Shown piece by piece: positions 25,648 through 34,234 of a DNA stretch of 64,000 bases. Positions within the stretch are counted from its first letter, which is position 1, and each line of letters starts with the position of its first letter. Under the pieces are notes generated by a model. The model searched no databases. It saw nothing but the letters and a program-made list of their open reading frames with translations, and had not been told where the DNA came from. The stretch lies in contig CAMYLA010000003.1 of assembly GCA_947259095.1 (NCBI GenBank), positions 1 through 64,000 on the forward strand. Reading direction: 5' to 3'. Both the position numbers and the translations under genes were made by a program. Origin of the DNA: an uncultured Acidimicrobiaceae bacterium (GTDB taxonomy: Bacteria > Actinomycetota > Acidimicrobiia > Acidimicrobiales > SZUA-35).

Positions 25648-26430
25648 GTGCTGGCGGCCCAGGTGGCCCAGCCCCCGGTCGATGAGCCGCACCGGGAGCC
25701 GATCGGCGATCCCGTCCCGGCCCCGGTGTTTCTGGCGGCCAGGCTGCCGCCCAGCTGGGCCGCCGATTCCCAGGTGCTGTTCGAGATCTACGGAAACCTG
25801 TGGCGGGTGCTCGAGGAAGCACCAGACGATCACCGACCGCCGCCGATCGAGACGCAACAACCCGATGGGGCCATCCTTCACCAGCAGTGGCAGATCCCGG
25901 TCGGTCGGCACTGGGCCCTCCTGTCCCGGATCGACGACGAATCGGGTCCCGTTGCCGCCGTGGCCATCAGGAAGGCGTCGTTCTCGGCCGAGGAATCACA
26001 GGCGTTGGGGGCCGTCATGGGTTCGGTGGTCGACGCCTGTTCCGACACCGAATCCAAGCATCTGGTCCGCGAGCTCATCAGGGCCGGGACCACCGCATCG
26101 CTCAAGTCGGAGGGCCCCGACCTGCTGGCCGAGGTCAATGCCGACTGGCATCGGCCGTCGGCGACCGGGCGCCCAGTCGGCCCGGCGGCCGGCCGCAGGA
26201 CCGGCGTCGGCCGTGGCTCCGACCCGGTCACGGCGGTGGCCAGGGCGGCGGCCAAGGCCTGCCGCCCCCGCTGCGAGCTGGTCTTCGCCGGCGCCTCGGA
26301 ACTGGACGGGGCCGAGGTGTCGATCGTCATGGTCCGCGAGCCGAACGACGGCCTCCGGCTGGGCTACGCGGTGCGCCCCCCGGGCGATCACGGTGGCCCT
26401 GCCGAGGCGGTCTTCACCGCCGCCGGCTGA
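25648..26430 (+). CDS. Uncharacterised GAF-like actinobacterial protein, start unclear
   Basis: At least 260 residues from the GTG at 25648. The reading frame is protein-like back to 25336, just after a TAG, and could begin at an ATT at 25345. The body, GRHWALLSRIDDESGPVAAVAIRKASFSAEESQALGAVMGSVVDAC, has the alternating strand-helix pattern of a GAF-type sensor domain, and the end, ELVFAGASELDGAEVSIVMVREPNDGLRLGYAVRPP, is a separate alpha-beta unit. No catalytic motif is seen. It precedes the PBP gene by 78 bases on the same strand, but that gene has its own promoter. Confidence 0.6.
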   Translation: MLAAQVAQPPVDEPHREPIGDPVPAPVFLAARLPPSWAADSQVLFEIYGNLWRVLEEAPDDHRPPPIETQQPDGAILHQQWQIPVGRHWALLSRIDDESGPVAAVAIRKASFSAEESQALGAVMGSVVDACSDTESKHLVRELIRAGTTASLKSEGPDLLAEVNADWHRPSATGRPVGPAAGRRTGVGRGSDPVTAVARAAAKACRPRCELVFAGASELDGAEVSIVMVREPNDGLRLGYAVRPPGDHGGPAEAVFTAAG

Positions 26431-26496
26431 TCTCGAGCCGAGACAAAACCCGGCCAGGGATCGCTTCGGTGACCCGATAAGCCCGGGTCGAAGTTG

Positions 26497-26502
26497 TACG
26501 CT
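26497..26502 (+). promoter_or_regulatory. Leaderless-type -10 TACGCT
   Basis: TACGCT ends six bases before the GTG at 26509, which favours this start over the TTG at 26494. Confidence 0.45.
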
Positions 26503-26508
26503 TGGGCG

Positions 26509-28689
26509 GTGTTCATCCTGCGCTTCACAAAGCGGATCGCATCGCTCGGCATCGTCTTGATCGCCATCGCCGCCGTTTCGGCCACTGCGGCGGTGATCGT
26601 GATCCCCGAAGTCGGCACCATCGTCACCGCCCACGAGGGCACGGCCGCCGACCTGGAGCTCACCGAACTGGCCGAGCGCTCCTCGATGTTCGCAAGTGAC
26701 GGGTCCTTCCTCACCGTGTTGGCCGAGGAGGAGAATCGGGAGCCGATCAGCCTCGACGACACCCCGCAGGAGGTCGTCGACGCCATTCTCACCATCGAGG
26801 ATGCCGATTTCTACGAACATGACGGCGTGAACCTCCGGGGCACCTTCCGGGCGCTGGTGGAGAACATCAATGCCGGAGGGATCACCCAGGGTGGGTCCAC
26901 CATCACCCAGCAGCTGGTCAAGATCTCGATCCTCAGCTCGGAGCAGAATTTCTCCCGCAAGAGCACCGAGGCGTTCTACGCCCTGCGGCTGGAACGACAG
27001 ATGACCAAGGATGAGATCCTCGAGCGTTACCTGAACACCGTCTACTTCGGCTCCGGGGCCTACGGCATCCAGGCCGCAGCGGAGACCTACTGGGGCTACG
27101 AGGACGCCTCCCAGCTGGGCTGGGCCGAGTCGGCGTTGCTGGCCGCCATCATCAGGAATCCCACCCAGTTCGACCCCACCCGATTCCCGGAGGCGGCCAG
27201 GGAGCGTCGCGAGGTGGTCCTCAACCGGCTGGTCGCCACCGAGCATCTCACCGAGGAGGAGGCCGACATCTACAAGCTGGCCCCGCTCCCCGCCGAGCGA
27301 CAGGAGCCGATCTCCACCAAGCCCACCGACTACTTCGTCGAAGAGGCGCTGCAGGCACTCCTCAAGGACCCGAACATCCTCGGCGGCGATGCCCAGGATC
27401 GGTTCAACCTGATCTACCGGGGCGGGCTGAAGATCTACACCACCTTCGACCCAGAAGCCCAGCAAGCGGCGGAGCAGGCCAGGGCCGATCTGCTCCCCGA
27501 GACGGAGCAGGGTTTCACCGTGGCGATAGCCACCGTCGACACCCACAGCGGGGCCGTGCGGGCCGTGGTCGGCGGCCCCGAGTTCGAGAAGGAGAAGTTC
27601 AACCTCGCCACCCAGGGGCTTCGCCAGCCGGGCTCGTCGATGAAGACCTTCGTCCTGGCAGCCCTCTTCGAGGCCGGTTTCTCGCCCCGGGATACGGTTC
27701 GGGCCGATGGCCCGTGCTCGTTCAAGGACTCCACGGCCCGCAACGGCAAATACACCGTTGGCGGTCGCTTCCGCGGCCGCGGCACGATCGCATCGGTCAC
27801 CAGGTCCTCGAACAACTGCGCCTTCGTCCGCCTCGGCCAGGTGGTCGGCAACGACAAGGTGGCCCAGGCCGCCAGGCGTCTCGGCATCAGCACCCTGCCC
27901 GCCGAGGCCGGGGAGTTCCTGTCCCTTCCGCTCGGCGTGACCGTCGTCCACCCGATGGAGATGGCCAGCGCCTACGCGGCCCTCGGCAACGACGGCCGGT
28001 ACAACGCACCGTGGTACATCGAGCGGGTGGAGGATCGCGACGGGAACGTCATCTACGAGAAGGGGGAGGCCTGGACACGGGCCGTCAGCGAGCAGACCGG
28101 TCGGCAGGTCTCCGGTGTCCTCGAGAGCAACGTCCAGTCCGGCACTGGCACCCGCGCCCAACTCGATGGCGGGCACGCCGCAGCCGGCAAGACCGGTACC
28201 ACCAACGGCTTCGTCGACGCCTGGTTCGTCGGCTACACCGACTACTACGCCACTGCGGTATGGCTCGGCAATCCCGATGATGCCACCACTCGGATCCGCA
28301 TTCCCGGTTGGAACAGCTTCGGTGGTGGACTCCCCGCAACCATCTGGGGGGCCTACATGAACGAGATCCATGCCGACCTCGAACCGGTGCCGTTCGCCGA
28401 GCCCGAGCCGGCGCGGGGTGGCCGGTACCTCAGGGTCGAGGGTGAGATCGATTTCTGCGATCAGTTCCAGGTGGAGGGCCGGACCGTTGGCACCGAGTTG
28501 ATCGATCAGAACAACGACGGTCGCTTCGACTGCTTCCGGCCGGTCACCACCACCACCGCACCGCCGGAAACGCAGCCTCCGAACCCCGAGCCGGCCGAAG
28601 GCGCCGCCCCGCAGCCGCAGCCCACCGCTCCCGCCCAGCCGGCCGGCCCCGATCAGACCAATGGCCCCGGCGAGGTCGTGCCAGACTGA
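26509..28689 (+). CDS. Bifunctional penicillin-binding protein (GT51 transglycosylase plus transpeptidase)
   Basis: 726 residues. After one N-terminal membrane anchor (about residues 9-35) comes the GT51 glycosyltransferase: EDADFYEHDGVNLRGTFRAL with the catalytic Glu, ITQGGSTITQQLVK, and LERYLNTVYFGSGAYGIQAAAETYWG. The transpeptidase domain has SxxK in QPGSSMKTF, SxN in TRSSNNCAF and KTG in AAGKTGTTNGFVDAWFVGY. The tail from about 680 is Pro/Ala-rich and extracellular. It polymerises and cross-links peptidoglycan at the outer face of the membrane. The gene is monocistronic and ends at a hairpin. Confidence 0.96.
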   Translation: MFILRFTKRIASLGIVLIAIAAVSATAAVIVIPEVGTIVTAHEGTAADLELTELAERSSMFASDGSFLTVLAEEENREPISLDDTPQEVVDAILTIEDADFYEHDGVNLRGTFRALVENINAGGITQGGSTITQQLVKISILSSEQNFSRKSTEAFYALRLERQMTKDEILERYLNTVYFGSGAYGIQAAAETYWGYEDASQLGWAESALLAAIIRNPTQFDPTRFPEAARERREVVLNRLVATEHLTEEEADIYKLAPLPAERQEPISTKPTDYFVEEALQALLKDPNILGGDAQDRFNLIYRGGLKIYTTFDPEAQQAAEQARADLLPETEQGFTVAIATVDTHSGAVRAVVGGPEFEKEKFNLATQGLRQPGSSMKTFVLAALFEAGFSPRDTVRADGPCSFKDSTARNGKYTVGGRFRGRGTIASVTRSSNNCAFVRLGQVVGNDKVAQAARRLGISTLPAEAGEFLSLPLGVTVVHPMEMASAYAALGNDGRYNAPWYIERVEDRDGNVIYEKGEAWTRAVSEQTGRQVSGVLESNVQSGTGTRAQLDGGHAAAGKTGTTNGFVDAWFVGYTDYYATAVWLGNPDDATTRIRIPGWNSFGGGLPATIWGAYMNEIHADLEPVPFAEPEPARGGRYLRVEGEIDFCDQFQVEGRTVGTELIDQNNDGRFDCFRPVTTTTAPPETQPPNPEPAEGAAPQPQPTAPAQPAGPDQTNGPGEVVPD

Positions 28690-28701
28690 GCGGTGACGAT
28701 T

Positions 28702-28722
28702 CGACCACCGCCCTGGTGGTCG
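28702..28722 (+). terminator. Hairpin after the PBP gene
   Basis: CGACCACC and GGTGGTCG form a perfect 8-bp stem with a five-base loop, 13 bases after the PBP stop. No T-run follows. Confidence 0.45.
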
Positions 28723-28785
28723 GCGGTCCCAGCCAATAGGGTTTGAACCGATCAGTCGACCAACACCCACCGAGGACGGACCGGA

Positions 28786-29505
28786 TTGGCCTCTCAGGCG
28801 TACGAACAGATTCTCGAGGTCCAGGCGCTCGACCTGTCACTCACCCGGCTCCGTCATCGCCGGGACCACCACCCGACGAGGGCCGCAATCGATCAGATCG
28901 ACGCCCAGTTGGCGGTCAACGATGCCGCACAGAGCGAGATCGGCGAACGACGCCACGAGTTGCAGCGTCGCCAGAAACGGCTCGATGACGAGGTGGCCAC
29001 GATCGCAGCCAGGCGGAACGATGTGGACGGCAAACTCTACGGTGGTGAGGTGACGGCATCCAAGGACCTGCTGGCCCTCCAGGAGGAGGCGGCGCTGCTG
29101 CTCACCCGACAGACCGAGATGGAGGACGACGACCTCGAGGTGATGGAGCAGATCGAACAGGTCGACGGCGAGGTCGCCGAACTGGCAGGCGAGCGGGCAG
29201 CGGTGGAGTCGCAGCGTCGGGATCTGGAACGTGAACTGGCTGATGCGGTGGCCGAGATCGACACCGAGATCGCCGCACTGGAAGCACAACGGGTGGCGGC
29301 GGCTGAGCCGGCCAATCCCGACCTGCTCGAGCGGTATCAGGGGCTGCGGGACCAGTACGACGGGGTGCCGGTGGCCAGATTGGTCGACGGTCGCTGCGAC
29401 GGCTGTCACATCCAGCTCTCCGCCGTCGCCGTCGATCGGTTGTCGAAGATGGCAGACGAAGCCGTCGTGACCTGCGAAGAGTGCGGTCGGCTGCTGGTCC
29501 GGTAG
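28786..29505 (+). CDS. C4-type zinc-ribbon coiled-coil protein (CdsZ-like)
   Basis: 239 residues. The first 170 are a long heptad coiled coil (many E/R/L at a/d positions). Then comes LVDGRCDGCHIQLSAVAVDRL and AVVTCEECGRLLVR, giving two CxxC pairs of a zinc ribbon at the C terminus. This is the widespread bacterial zf-RING_7 family, for which a role in cell division or nucleic-acid contact has been proposed elsewhere. The start is a TTG at 28786 with a weak GAGG upstream. The next gene begins five bases after the stop, so both are likely one transcript. Confidence 0.85.
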   Translation: MASQAYEQILEVQALDLSLTRLRHRRDHHPTRAAIDQIDAQLAVNDAAQSEIGERRHELQRRQKRLDDEVATIAARRNDVDGKLYGGEVTASKDLLALQEEAALLLTRQTEMEDDDLEVMEQIEQVDGEVAELAGERAAVESQRRDLERELADAVAEIDTEIAALEAQRVAAAEPANPDLLERYQGLRDQYDGVPVARLVDGRCDGCHIQLSAVAVDRLSKMADEAVVTCEECGRLLVR

Positions 29506-29509
29506 CGGC

Positions 29510-29989
29510 GTGTTCCTCTGGTTCGTGGTGGTTGCCCCTTTTCTGGTGGCCGAAATCTTCAAGAGTCCGATGGTCGACTACCGGCTGGTGGCGTTTGGTG
29601 CGGCACTTCCCCTCGGTGAGCTGGCGTTCGGACAGCCGTTCATCCTCCATACGCTGCTCGGCCCTGTGGTGGTGCTGACCTTGGTGATGTTGGCCACGAT
29701 GGGACGCCGGCTGGTCCGTCGGCGACTGCTCGGCATCCCGATCGGGATGTTTTTCCATCTGCTGCTCGACGCCAGCTGGAGCTCGGCCAAGCTCTTCTGG
29801 TGGCCGGCGTTCGGCTTCTCGCTGGCCGACGAGCCGATCCCGGAGTCCACCGCACTGGGGTGGCGGCTCGTGCTGGAATTGGTGGCGGTGGGGGTTGGCG
29901 TCTTCGCCGTGCGACGCTATGAGTTGGACAAGCCGGAGAACCGGACACGGTTGTTGCGGACGGGCCACCTGGCAACCCGATGGTCCTGA
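29510..29989 (+). CDS. Polytopic membrane protein, YdjM-like metal-dependent hydrolase candidate
   Basis: 159 residues with about four membrane segments (FLWFVVVAPFLVAEIF, LLGPVVVLTLVMLATM, LGIPIGMFFHLLLDASW, LVLELVAVGVGVFAVRR). The arrangement HTLLGP and FFHLLLDASW places conserved His and Asp near membrane ends, as in the YdjM family of inner-membrane hydrolases. The resemblance is only motif-level. GTG start; it follows the zinc-ribbon gene directly. Confidence 0.6.
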   Translation: MFLWFVVVAPFLVAEIFKSPMVDYRLVAFGAALPLGELAFGQPFILHTLLGPVVVLTLVMLATMGRRLVRRRLLGIPIGMFFHLLLDASWSSAKLFWWPAFGFSLADEPIPESTALGWRLVLELVAVGVGVFAVRRYELDKPENRTRLLRTGHLATRWS

Positions 29990-30110
29990 GGTCGTCGAGG
30001 ATGCGAAGAACGGTGCAGTGAGCAGTGTGATGATCGATTCGATGAAGCTTGTTGTGAACGGCCGATGATCCGGTGACGGTCCATCGAAACGTTGCAGAAT
30101 CGGGAGCCCT

Positions 30111-30713
30111 GTGACCCTCTACATCTGCCGCCACGGGCGTACCGGGGCCAACGCCTCCGGCCTCCTGCTCGGTCGGGCCGATCCCGACCTCGACGCCACC
30201 GGGCAGGCCCAGGCCAAGGCGATTGCCGCCGCTGTCGTCGACCCGGCCATCGTGGTCAGCAGTCCTCTGGCCCGCTGCCGTCAGACCGCCGAAGCGTTCG
30301 ATCGCCCGGTGGAGGTCGATGATCGGCTGATCGAACTGGACTACGGAGAATTCGACCTGAAGCCGCTGCGGGACATCCCGGCCGAGGTGTGGGCCCGGTG
30401 GCGAAGCGACAGCGACTTCCGGCCCCCGGGGGGAGAGACCCTGAACGAGCTGGGGGAGCGGGTCATGGCCAGCTTGGACGAGCTGGCCGAATCGGCAGTC
30501 GACCGGGACGTTGTCGTGGTCAGCCACGTCTCGCCGATCAAGGCGTCGGTTGCCTGGGCCCTCGACTGCCCGATGGCGGTCTCGTGGCGCTGCTTCGTGG
30601 CCCAGGCGTCGATCACCGAAATCGCAGTGTCGGCCAACGGGCCCTCGTTGCGACTGTTCAACGGCGTCTCCCACCTGGAGACCATCGACCTCGACCGACC
30701 CGACAATGGCTGA
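30111..30713 (+). CDS. Histidine phosphatase-family protein (phosphoglycerate mutase-like)
   Basis: 200 residues. The catalytic RHG motif sits at residues 7-9 (YICRHGRTGANASG), followed by SPLARCRQTAEAF, the ELDYGEFD acid segment and VVSHVSPIKA with the second catalytic His. Such enzymes remove phosphate from small molecules or proteins through a phosphohistidine. In actinobacteria relatives are often fused to RNase H or cobalamin genes; neither is present here. The GTG follows GGGAG by five bases. It overlaps the next gene by eight bases. Confidence 0.9.
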   Translation: MTLYICRHGRTGANASGLLLGRADPDLDATGQAQAKAIAAAVVDPAIVVSSPLARCRQTAEAFDRPVEVDDRLIELDYGEFDLKPLRDIPAEVWARWRSDSDFRPPGGETLNELGERVMASLDELAESAVDRDVVVVSHVSPIKASVAWALDCPMAVSWRCFVAQASITEIAVSANGPSLRLFNGVSHLETIDLDRPDNG

Positions 30714-31434
30714 GCGGGAGCCGGACGGTCCGCATCGGTCGGGCTCAGCCCGGGCTTCGGGAAAGCGCCGGGGCCCGGTGTTCTCGGTTGCCGACGGCCA
30801 GTACCGGCCTCGATGGCGGGGACGGATCCACCTCGCAGGGTTCCTGGTCAGCTTCCCGGCCGGCGCAGCGCTGGTCTGGGCCGCCGATTCGGTGCAGGAG
30901 GCAGTGGGGCTGTTGATCTATGTGTTCAGCCTGATGCTGCTGTTCGGCACCTCGGCCGCCTACCATCTGCTGGCCCGCTCCGAACGGGCGCAGGGGATCA
31001 TGCGGCGACTCGACCACTCGATGATCTACGTGCAGATCGCCGGCACCTACACCCCGGTCTGCCTGTTGGCTCTGCCCCCGGCCTGGGGGCTCCCCATCCT
31101 CATCCTGATCTGGGTCAGTGCGTTGGTCGGCGTCGTTGTGAAGCTGTTCGGAGGCCCGGCGCTGCTGCGGATAAGCAATGCCGGCTACATCGTGCTGGGC
31201 TGGGTGGCCCTGGCCGCACTGCCGGTGATCCTGCGCCACCTCAGCCCCGGTGAGTTCGTGCTGCTCGTCATCGGCGGTGTGATGTACACGGCGGGGGCGA
31301 TCCTGTTCTTCTGTCGTCTGCCGAGACTTCGGCCGACCACCTTCGGGTATCACGAGGTGTGGCACGGCTTCACCGTCGTCGCTGCCCTGGCGCACTTCGC
31401 CATGGTGTGGTCGGTCGCCGTGGGGTCGGCCGGG

Positions 31435-31437
<3 letters not shown>
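30706..31437 (+). CDS. Hemolysin III / progestin-AdipoQ-receptor (PAQR)-family membrane protein
   Basis: 243 residues with seven hydrophobic segments. Conserved family marks are FGTSAAYHLL (metal-binding His), RRLDHSMIYVQIAGTYTPVCL (D-H-x-x-I and TY-P) and HEVWHGFTVVAALAHF near the C terminus with the last two His residues. Members are PAQR-like membrane hydrolases. The start ATG at 30706 lies inside the previous gene, so translation is coupled. The stop codon abuts the 3' end of the convergent RNase P RNA gene. Confidence 0.9.
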
Positions 31438-31807
<370 letters not shown>

Positions 31808-31896
31808 CCGACAACCCGAAGCTAGCAGCTACCACCTCGGATTGGAATGGCGATGTCGGCCCGTCGGGGCGATGGTCCAGCGACGGCCGTCGGCGA

Positions 31897-32289
31897 TCAG
31901 GCCACCCTGGCCGCTCGGCGGTGGGCGCGGTCGCCGATCAGGGCGCCGGCCACACCCATCGAGACCGCCAGGACGGCGGTCAGCGGGATCACGATCCAGC
32001 TGATGGAGCCTCCCCTGACAATCGTGACGGCGATCCCGAAGGCCTGAGCCACCACGAACGCCAGCAGGGCCCCGGCGGCACCATGGAGCATCGGGGTGTC
32101 CGGCCTGCGCCTGCCGCCGAGATATCCGGAGACCGCGAACCCGACCAGCACCAGGAGGAAGAAGATCCAGGCCCAGCCCGGGGCCGACTCACCGCTGAAG
32201 AGTTGGGCGGCGATGAACGCTCCGGGCACGATTATGATGAGCCCGCCGGTGGCCGCAGTGCGGACGATCGTCCAGTCGAATCTGCTCAC
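31897..32289 (-). CDS. Small four-helix membrane protein (TIGR04086-like)
   Basis: 130 residues forming four hydrophobic segments (GGLIIIVPGAFIAAQLF, WIFFLLVLVGFAVSGYLGG, GAAGALLAFVVAQAFGIAV, VIPLTAVLAVSMGVAGALIG), resembling the TIGR04086 family of unknown function. The GTG at 32289 has TACTCT eight bases upstream. It points toward rnpB, upstream of it on the same strand. Confidence 0.6.
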   Translation of the reverse strand: MSRFDWTIVRTAATGGLIIIVPGAFIAAQLFSGESAPGWAWIFFLLVLVGFAVSGYLGGRRRPDTPMLHGAAGALLAFVVAQAFGIAVTIVRGGSISWIVIPLTAVLAVSMGVAGALIGDRAHRRAARVA

Positions 32290-32297
32290 TGTGACAA

Positions 32298-32303
32298 AGA
32301 GTA
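32298..32303 (-). promoter_or_regulatory. Leaderless-type -10 TACTCT
   Basis: On the minus strand TACTCT is eight bases before the GTG at 32289. Confidence 0.4.
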
Positions 32304-32376
32304 GCGAAGATTACCGTAGTGATGGGCCCGGCCATGGCCCCATCGTCGACCGGCCGTTCGGGAAGGAAGTCGTCAT

Positions 32377-33930
32377 ATGTCGAAGCTGGGTGGGTCACGG
32401 ACCGAAGCCAATCTCCGGACCGCATTCGCCATCGAGAGCCAGGCGAGCCGCCGGTTCCTGTATTTTGCCCAGCAGGCCGACGTCGAGGGCCATCCCGAGA
32501 CCGCCGCACTGTTCCGTGCGGTTGCCGAGGGAGAATCCGGCCATGCGATCGGGCACCTCGACTTCCTGGCCGAGATCGGCGACCCGGCGACCGGGCTCCC
32601 CATCGGCGACACCGAGGAGAACCTGGCGGCGGCGGCCGCCGGCGAGGAGGCCGAGGCCGAAACCGTCTATCCCGGATTCGCCGAAACGGCCCGCGACGAG
32701 GGCTTCGACGAGATCGCCGAGTGGATGGAGAGCCTCGGTCGGGCCGAGGCCCACTACGCAAAGCGGTTCTCCGAGGCTCTCGATGCGCTGAAGCAACCCG
32801 GCAGCGTCACCCGGTCGGGGGCCCGTCGCTATAGTGGCTGGACGACTACTTCAAGTGAAACGAACCCCCCATCGACGCAGTCGAAGGTGGCCGAGCACGG
32901 CGGTTGGCCCGGGCTGTTGGCCACGCTCATCGACGGTCGCGACCTCACCCGGCCGGCAGCCGAGGCGGCGATGGCCGAGATTCTCGCCGGCCAGGCGACC
33001 CCGGCCCAGATAGCCGGCCTTCTGGTGGCGCTCAGGGCCAAGGGGGAAACGGTCGACGAACTGACCGGATTCGCCTCGGCCATGGTCGAGGCGGCCGAGC
33101 CGCTGGCGGTCGACCGGCGAGCGGTCGACATCGTCGGAACGGGCGGCTCCGAGCACCGACGACGTCATGCCTTGAACGTGTCGACCATGGCCAGCGTTGT
33201 TGCCGCATCGGCGGGTGTCGTCATTTGCAAACACGGCAACCGCAAGGCGTCGTCGACCTCCGGCTCCTTCGACTTCCTCGAAGCCCTCGGCGTGGCCATC
33301 GAGATAGGGCCCCGCCAGCTCGAAGTATGCGTGGACGAGGTCGGGCTCGGGTTCGCCTTCGCCCGCACGTTCCATCCCGCCATGCGCTTCGCCGGCCCGG
33401 TCAGGGCCGAACTCGGCATTCCGACCGTGTTCAACCTGTTGGGCCCGTTGGCCAATCCCGGTCGGGTGTCGAGGCAGGTGGTCGGGGTCTCCTCGCCGGA
33501 GCGGGCTGCATTGATGGCCGAAGCGCTCCAGTCCCTGGGTTCGGTTTCGGCCTGGGTCGTCGCCGGTGCCGGAGGGCTGGACGAACTGTCGACCGGGGGA
33601 GACTCGCTGGTGTTCGAGGTGAGCCCCGATGCCATCGAGGAGCGGGTCATCGGTCCCGGCTCGCTCGGCATCCCGCCCGCTGATCTGGCCGATCTGGCCG
33701 GTGGCTCGGCCGAGGCCAATGCGGCGATCTTCGAACGATTGCTTCGAGGCGAACTCGGTCCCTACCGCGATGTCGTGGTTCTCAACGCCGCCGCGGCGGT
33801 GGTGGTCGCCGGCGAGGCACCGGATCTCCCATCCGGCCTGGTCGCCTGTCGATCGGCGATCGACGACGGTCGTGCCCTGGCCAAGCTCGACCAACTGCGA
33901 GTCGTCAGCAATCGGCTGCATACCACCTAG
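32377..33930 (+). CDS. trpD: Rubrerythrin read in frame into anthranilate phosphoribosyltransferase
   Basis: One 517-codon open frame. Residues 1-143 are a diiron rubrerythrin without a rubredoxin domain: AFAIESQASRRFLYFAQQ, EGESGHAIGHLDFL and GRAEAHYAKRF hold the ExxH ligands. After a 27-residue linker, residues 171-517 are a whole TrpD: VDIVGTGGSE, HALNVSTMASVVAASAGV, KHGNRKASSTSGSFDFLEALGV and HPAMRFAGPVRAELGIPTVFNLLGPLANPG. TrpD normally starts at the GTG at 32887 (VAEHGGWPGLL), and the linker contains TATAGT at 32830. So these may be two genes whose first stop has been lost by a point change, for example CAA from TAA just after ALDALK, or a real fusion. Rubrerythrin detoxifies peroxide; TrpD makes phosphoribosyl-anthranilate in tryptophan synthesis. 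The rubrerythrin start follows GGAAGGAAG. Confidence 0.85.
   Translation: MSKLGGSRTEANLRTAFAIESQASRRFLYFAQQADVEGHPETAALFRAVAEGESGHAIGHLDFLAEIGDPATGLPIGDTEENLAAAAAGEEAEAETVYPGFAETARDEGFDEIAEWMESLGRAEAHYAKRFSEALDALKQPGSVTRSGARRYSGWTTTSSETNPPSTQSKVAEHGGWPGLLATLIDGRDLTRPAAEAAMAEILAGQATPAQIAGLLVALRAKGETVDELTGFASAMVEAAEPLAVDRRAVDIVGTGGSEHRRRHALNVSTMASVVAASAGVVICKHGNRKASSTSGSFDFLEALGVAIEIGPRQLEVCVDEVGLGFAFARTFHPAMRFAGPVRAELGIPTVFNLLGPLANPGRVSRQVVGVSSPERAALMAEALQSLGSVSAWVVAGAGGLDELSTGGDSLVFEVSPDAIEERVIGPGSLGIPPADLADLAGGSAEANAAIFERLLRGELGPYRDVVVLNAAAAVVVAGEAPDLPSGLVACRSAIDDGRALAKLDQLRVVSNRLHTT
32830..32835 (+). promoter_or_regulatory. Possible -10 TATAGT inside the rubrerythrin-TrpD linker
   Basis: TATAGT is a near-consensus -10 element situated 51 bases before the GTG at 32887. 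Its presence between the two domains supports separate expression of trpD in an ancestral arrangement. Confidence 0.35.
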
Positions 33931-33937
33931 TGGAGAG

Positions 33938-33960
33938 GGCCGAAGGTAGGCCGTTCGGCC
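33938..33960 (+). terminator. Hairpin after trpD
   Basis: GGCCGAA (33938-33944) pairs with TTCGGCC (33954-33960) around a nine-base loop, seven bases after the trpD stop. No T-run follows. Confidence 0.5.
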
Positions 33961-33962
33961 CA

Positions 33963-33977
33963 GTCACTCTGAGTGAC
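33963..33977. repeat. Perfect 7-bp palindrome, candidate operator
   Basis: GTCACTC and GAGTGAC flank a single T. It sits 25 bases before the -10 of the zinc-ribbon gene, where an operator for that operon could lie. It could also be part of the upstream terminator. Confidence 0.45.
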
Positions 33978-34001
33978 CAACTTTCGGCGTCTGGGTCAAG
34001 A

Positions 34002-34007
34002 TAGCCT
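34002..34007 (+). promoter_or_regulatory. Leaderless-type -10 TAGCCT
   Basis: TAGCCT ends eight bases before the GTG at 34016, the start of the two-gene operon with the giant protein. Confidence 0.4.
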
Positions 34008-34015
34008 GTACCAGC

Positions 34016-34234
34016 GTGGTGAAGATTCGCTACCGTTGTGTTACCTGCGGCAACATGACAAGGTTCGAAGTAGTGGTTTCACGGCGTATCAAAGAGATAC
34101 AGAGCATCACGGTTGACGGGCTTGCGGGGCCGCCGGAGTCGACGCTGATCTCGGAGACGATCGAACAGGTACTTTGCGGGTGGTGCGGGACTGACGATGC
34201 GGTGAGTGAGCTGGGACAGACGGGGGCCATTTGA
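34016..34234 (+). CDS. Small zinc-ribbon protein
   Basis: 72 residues with two CxxC pairs, RCVTCGNMTRFEVVV at the N terminus and VLCGWCGTDD near the C terminus, giving a compact treble-clef or ribbon zinc site. It is a conserved-looking small actinobacterial protein of unknown function, positively charged in the middle (SRRIKEI), so it may contact nucleic acid. Its stop TGA overlaps the ATG of the giant NYN gene by one base (TGATG), indicating coupled translation and a shared task, possibly RNA-related. Confidence 0.75.
   Translation: MVKIRYRCVTCGNMTRFEVVVSRRIKEIQSITVDGLAGPPESTLISETIEQVLCGWCGTDDAVSELGQTGAI

Noticed and set aside
25996-28770. A 924-codon open frame on the minus strand
   Set aside because: It is the antisense of the penicillin-binding protein; high GC keeps the third frame open and its translation is repetitive with no domain motif.
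33130-33190. Frameshift inside TrpD at GTGGSEHRRRHALNVST
   Set aside because: The segment differs from the common GTGGD-T-N-ST form, but the frame is correct on both sides and the loop length variation can be natural.
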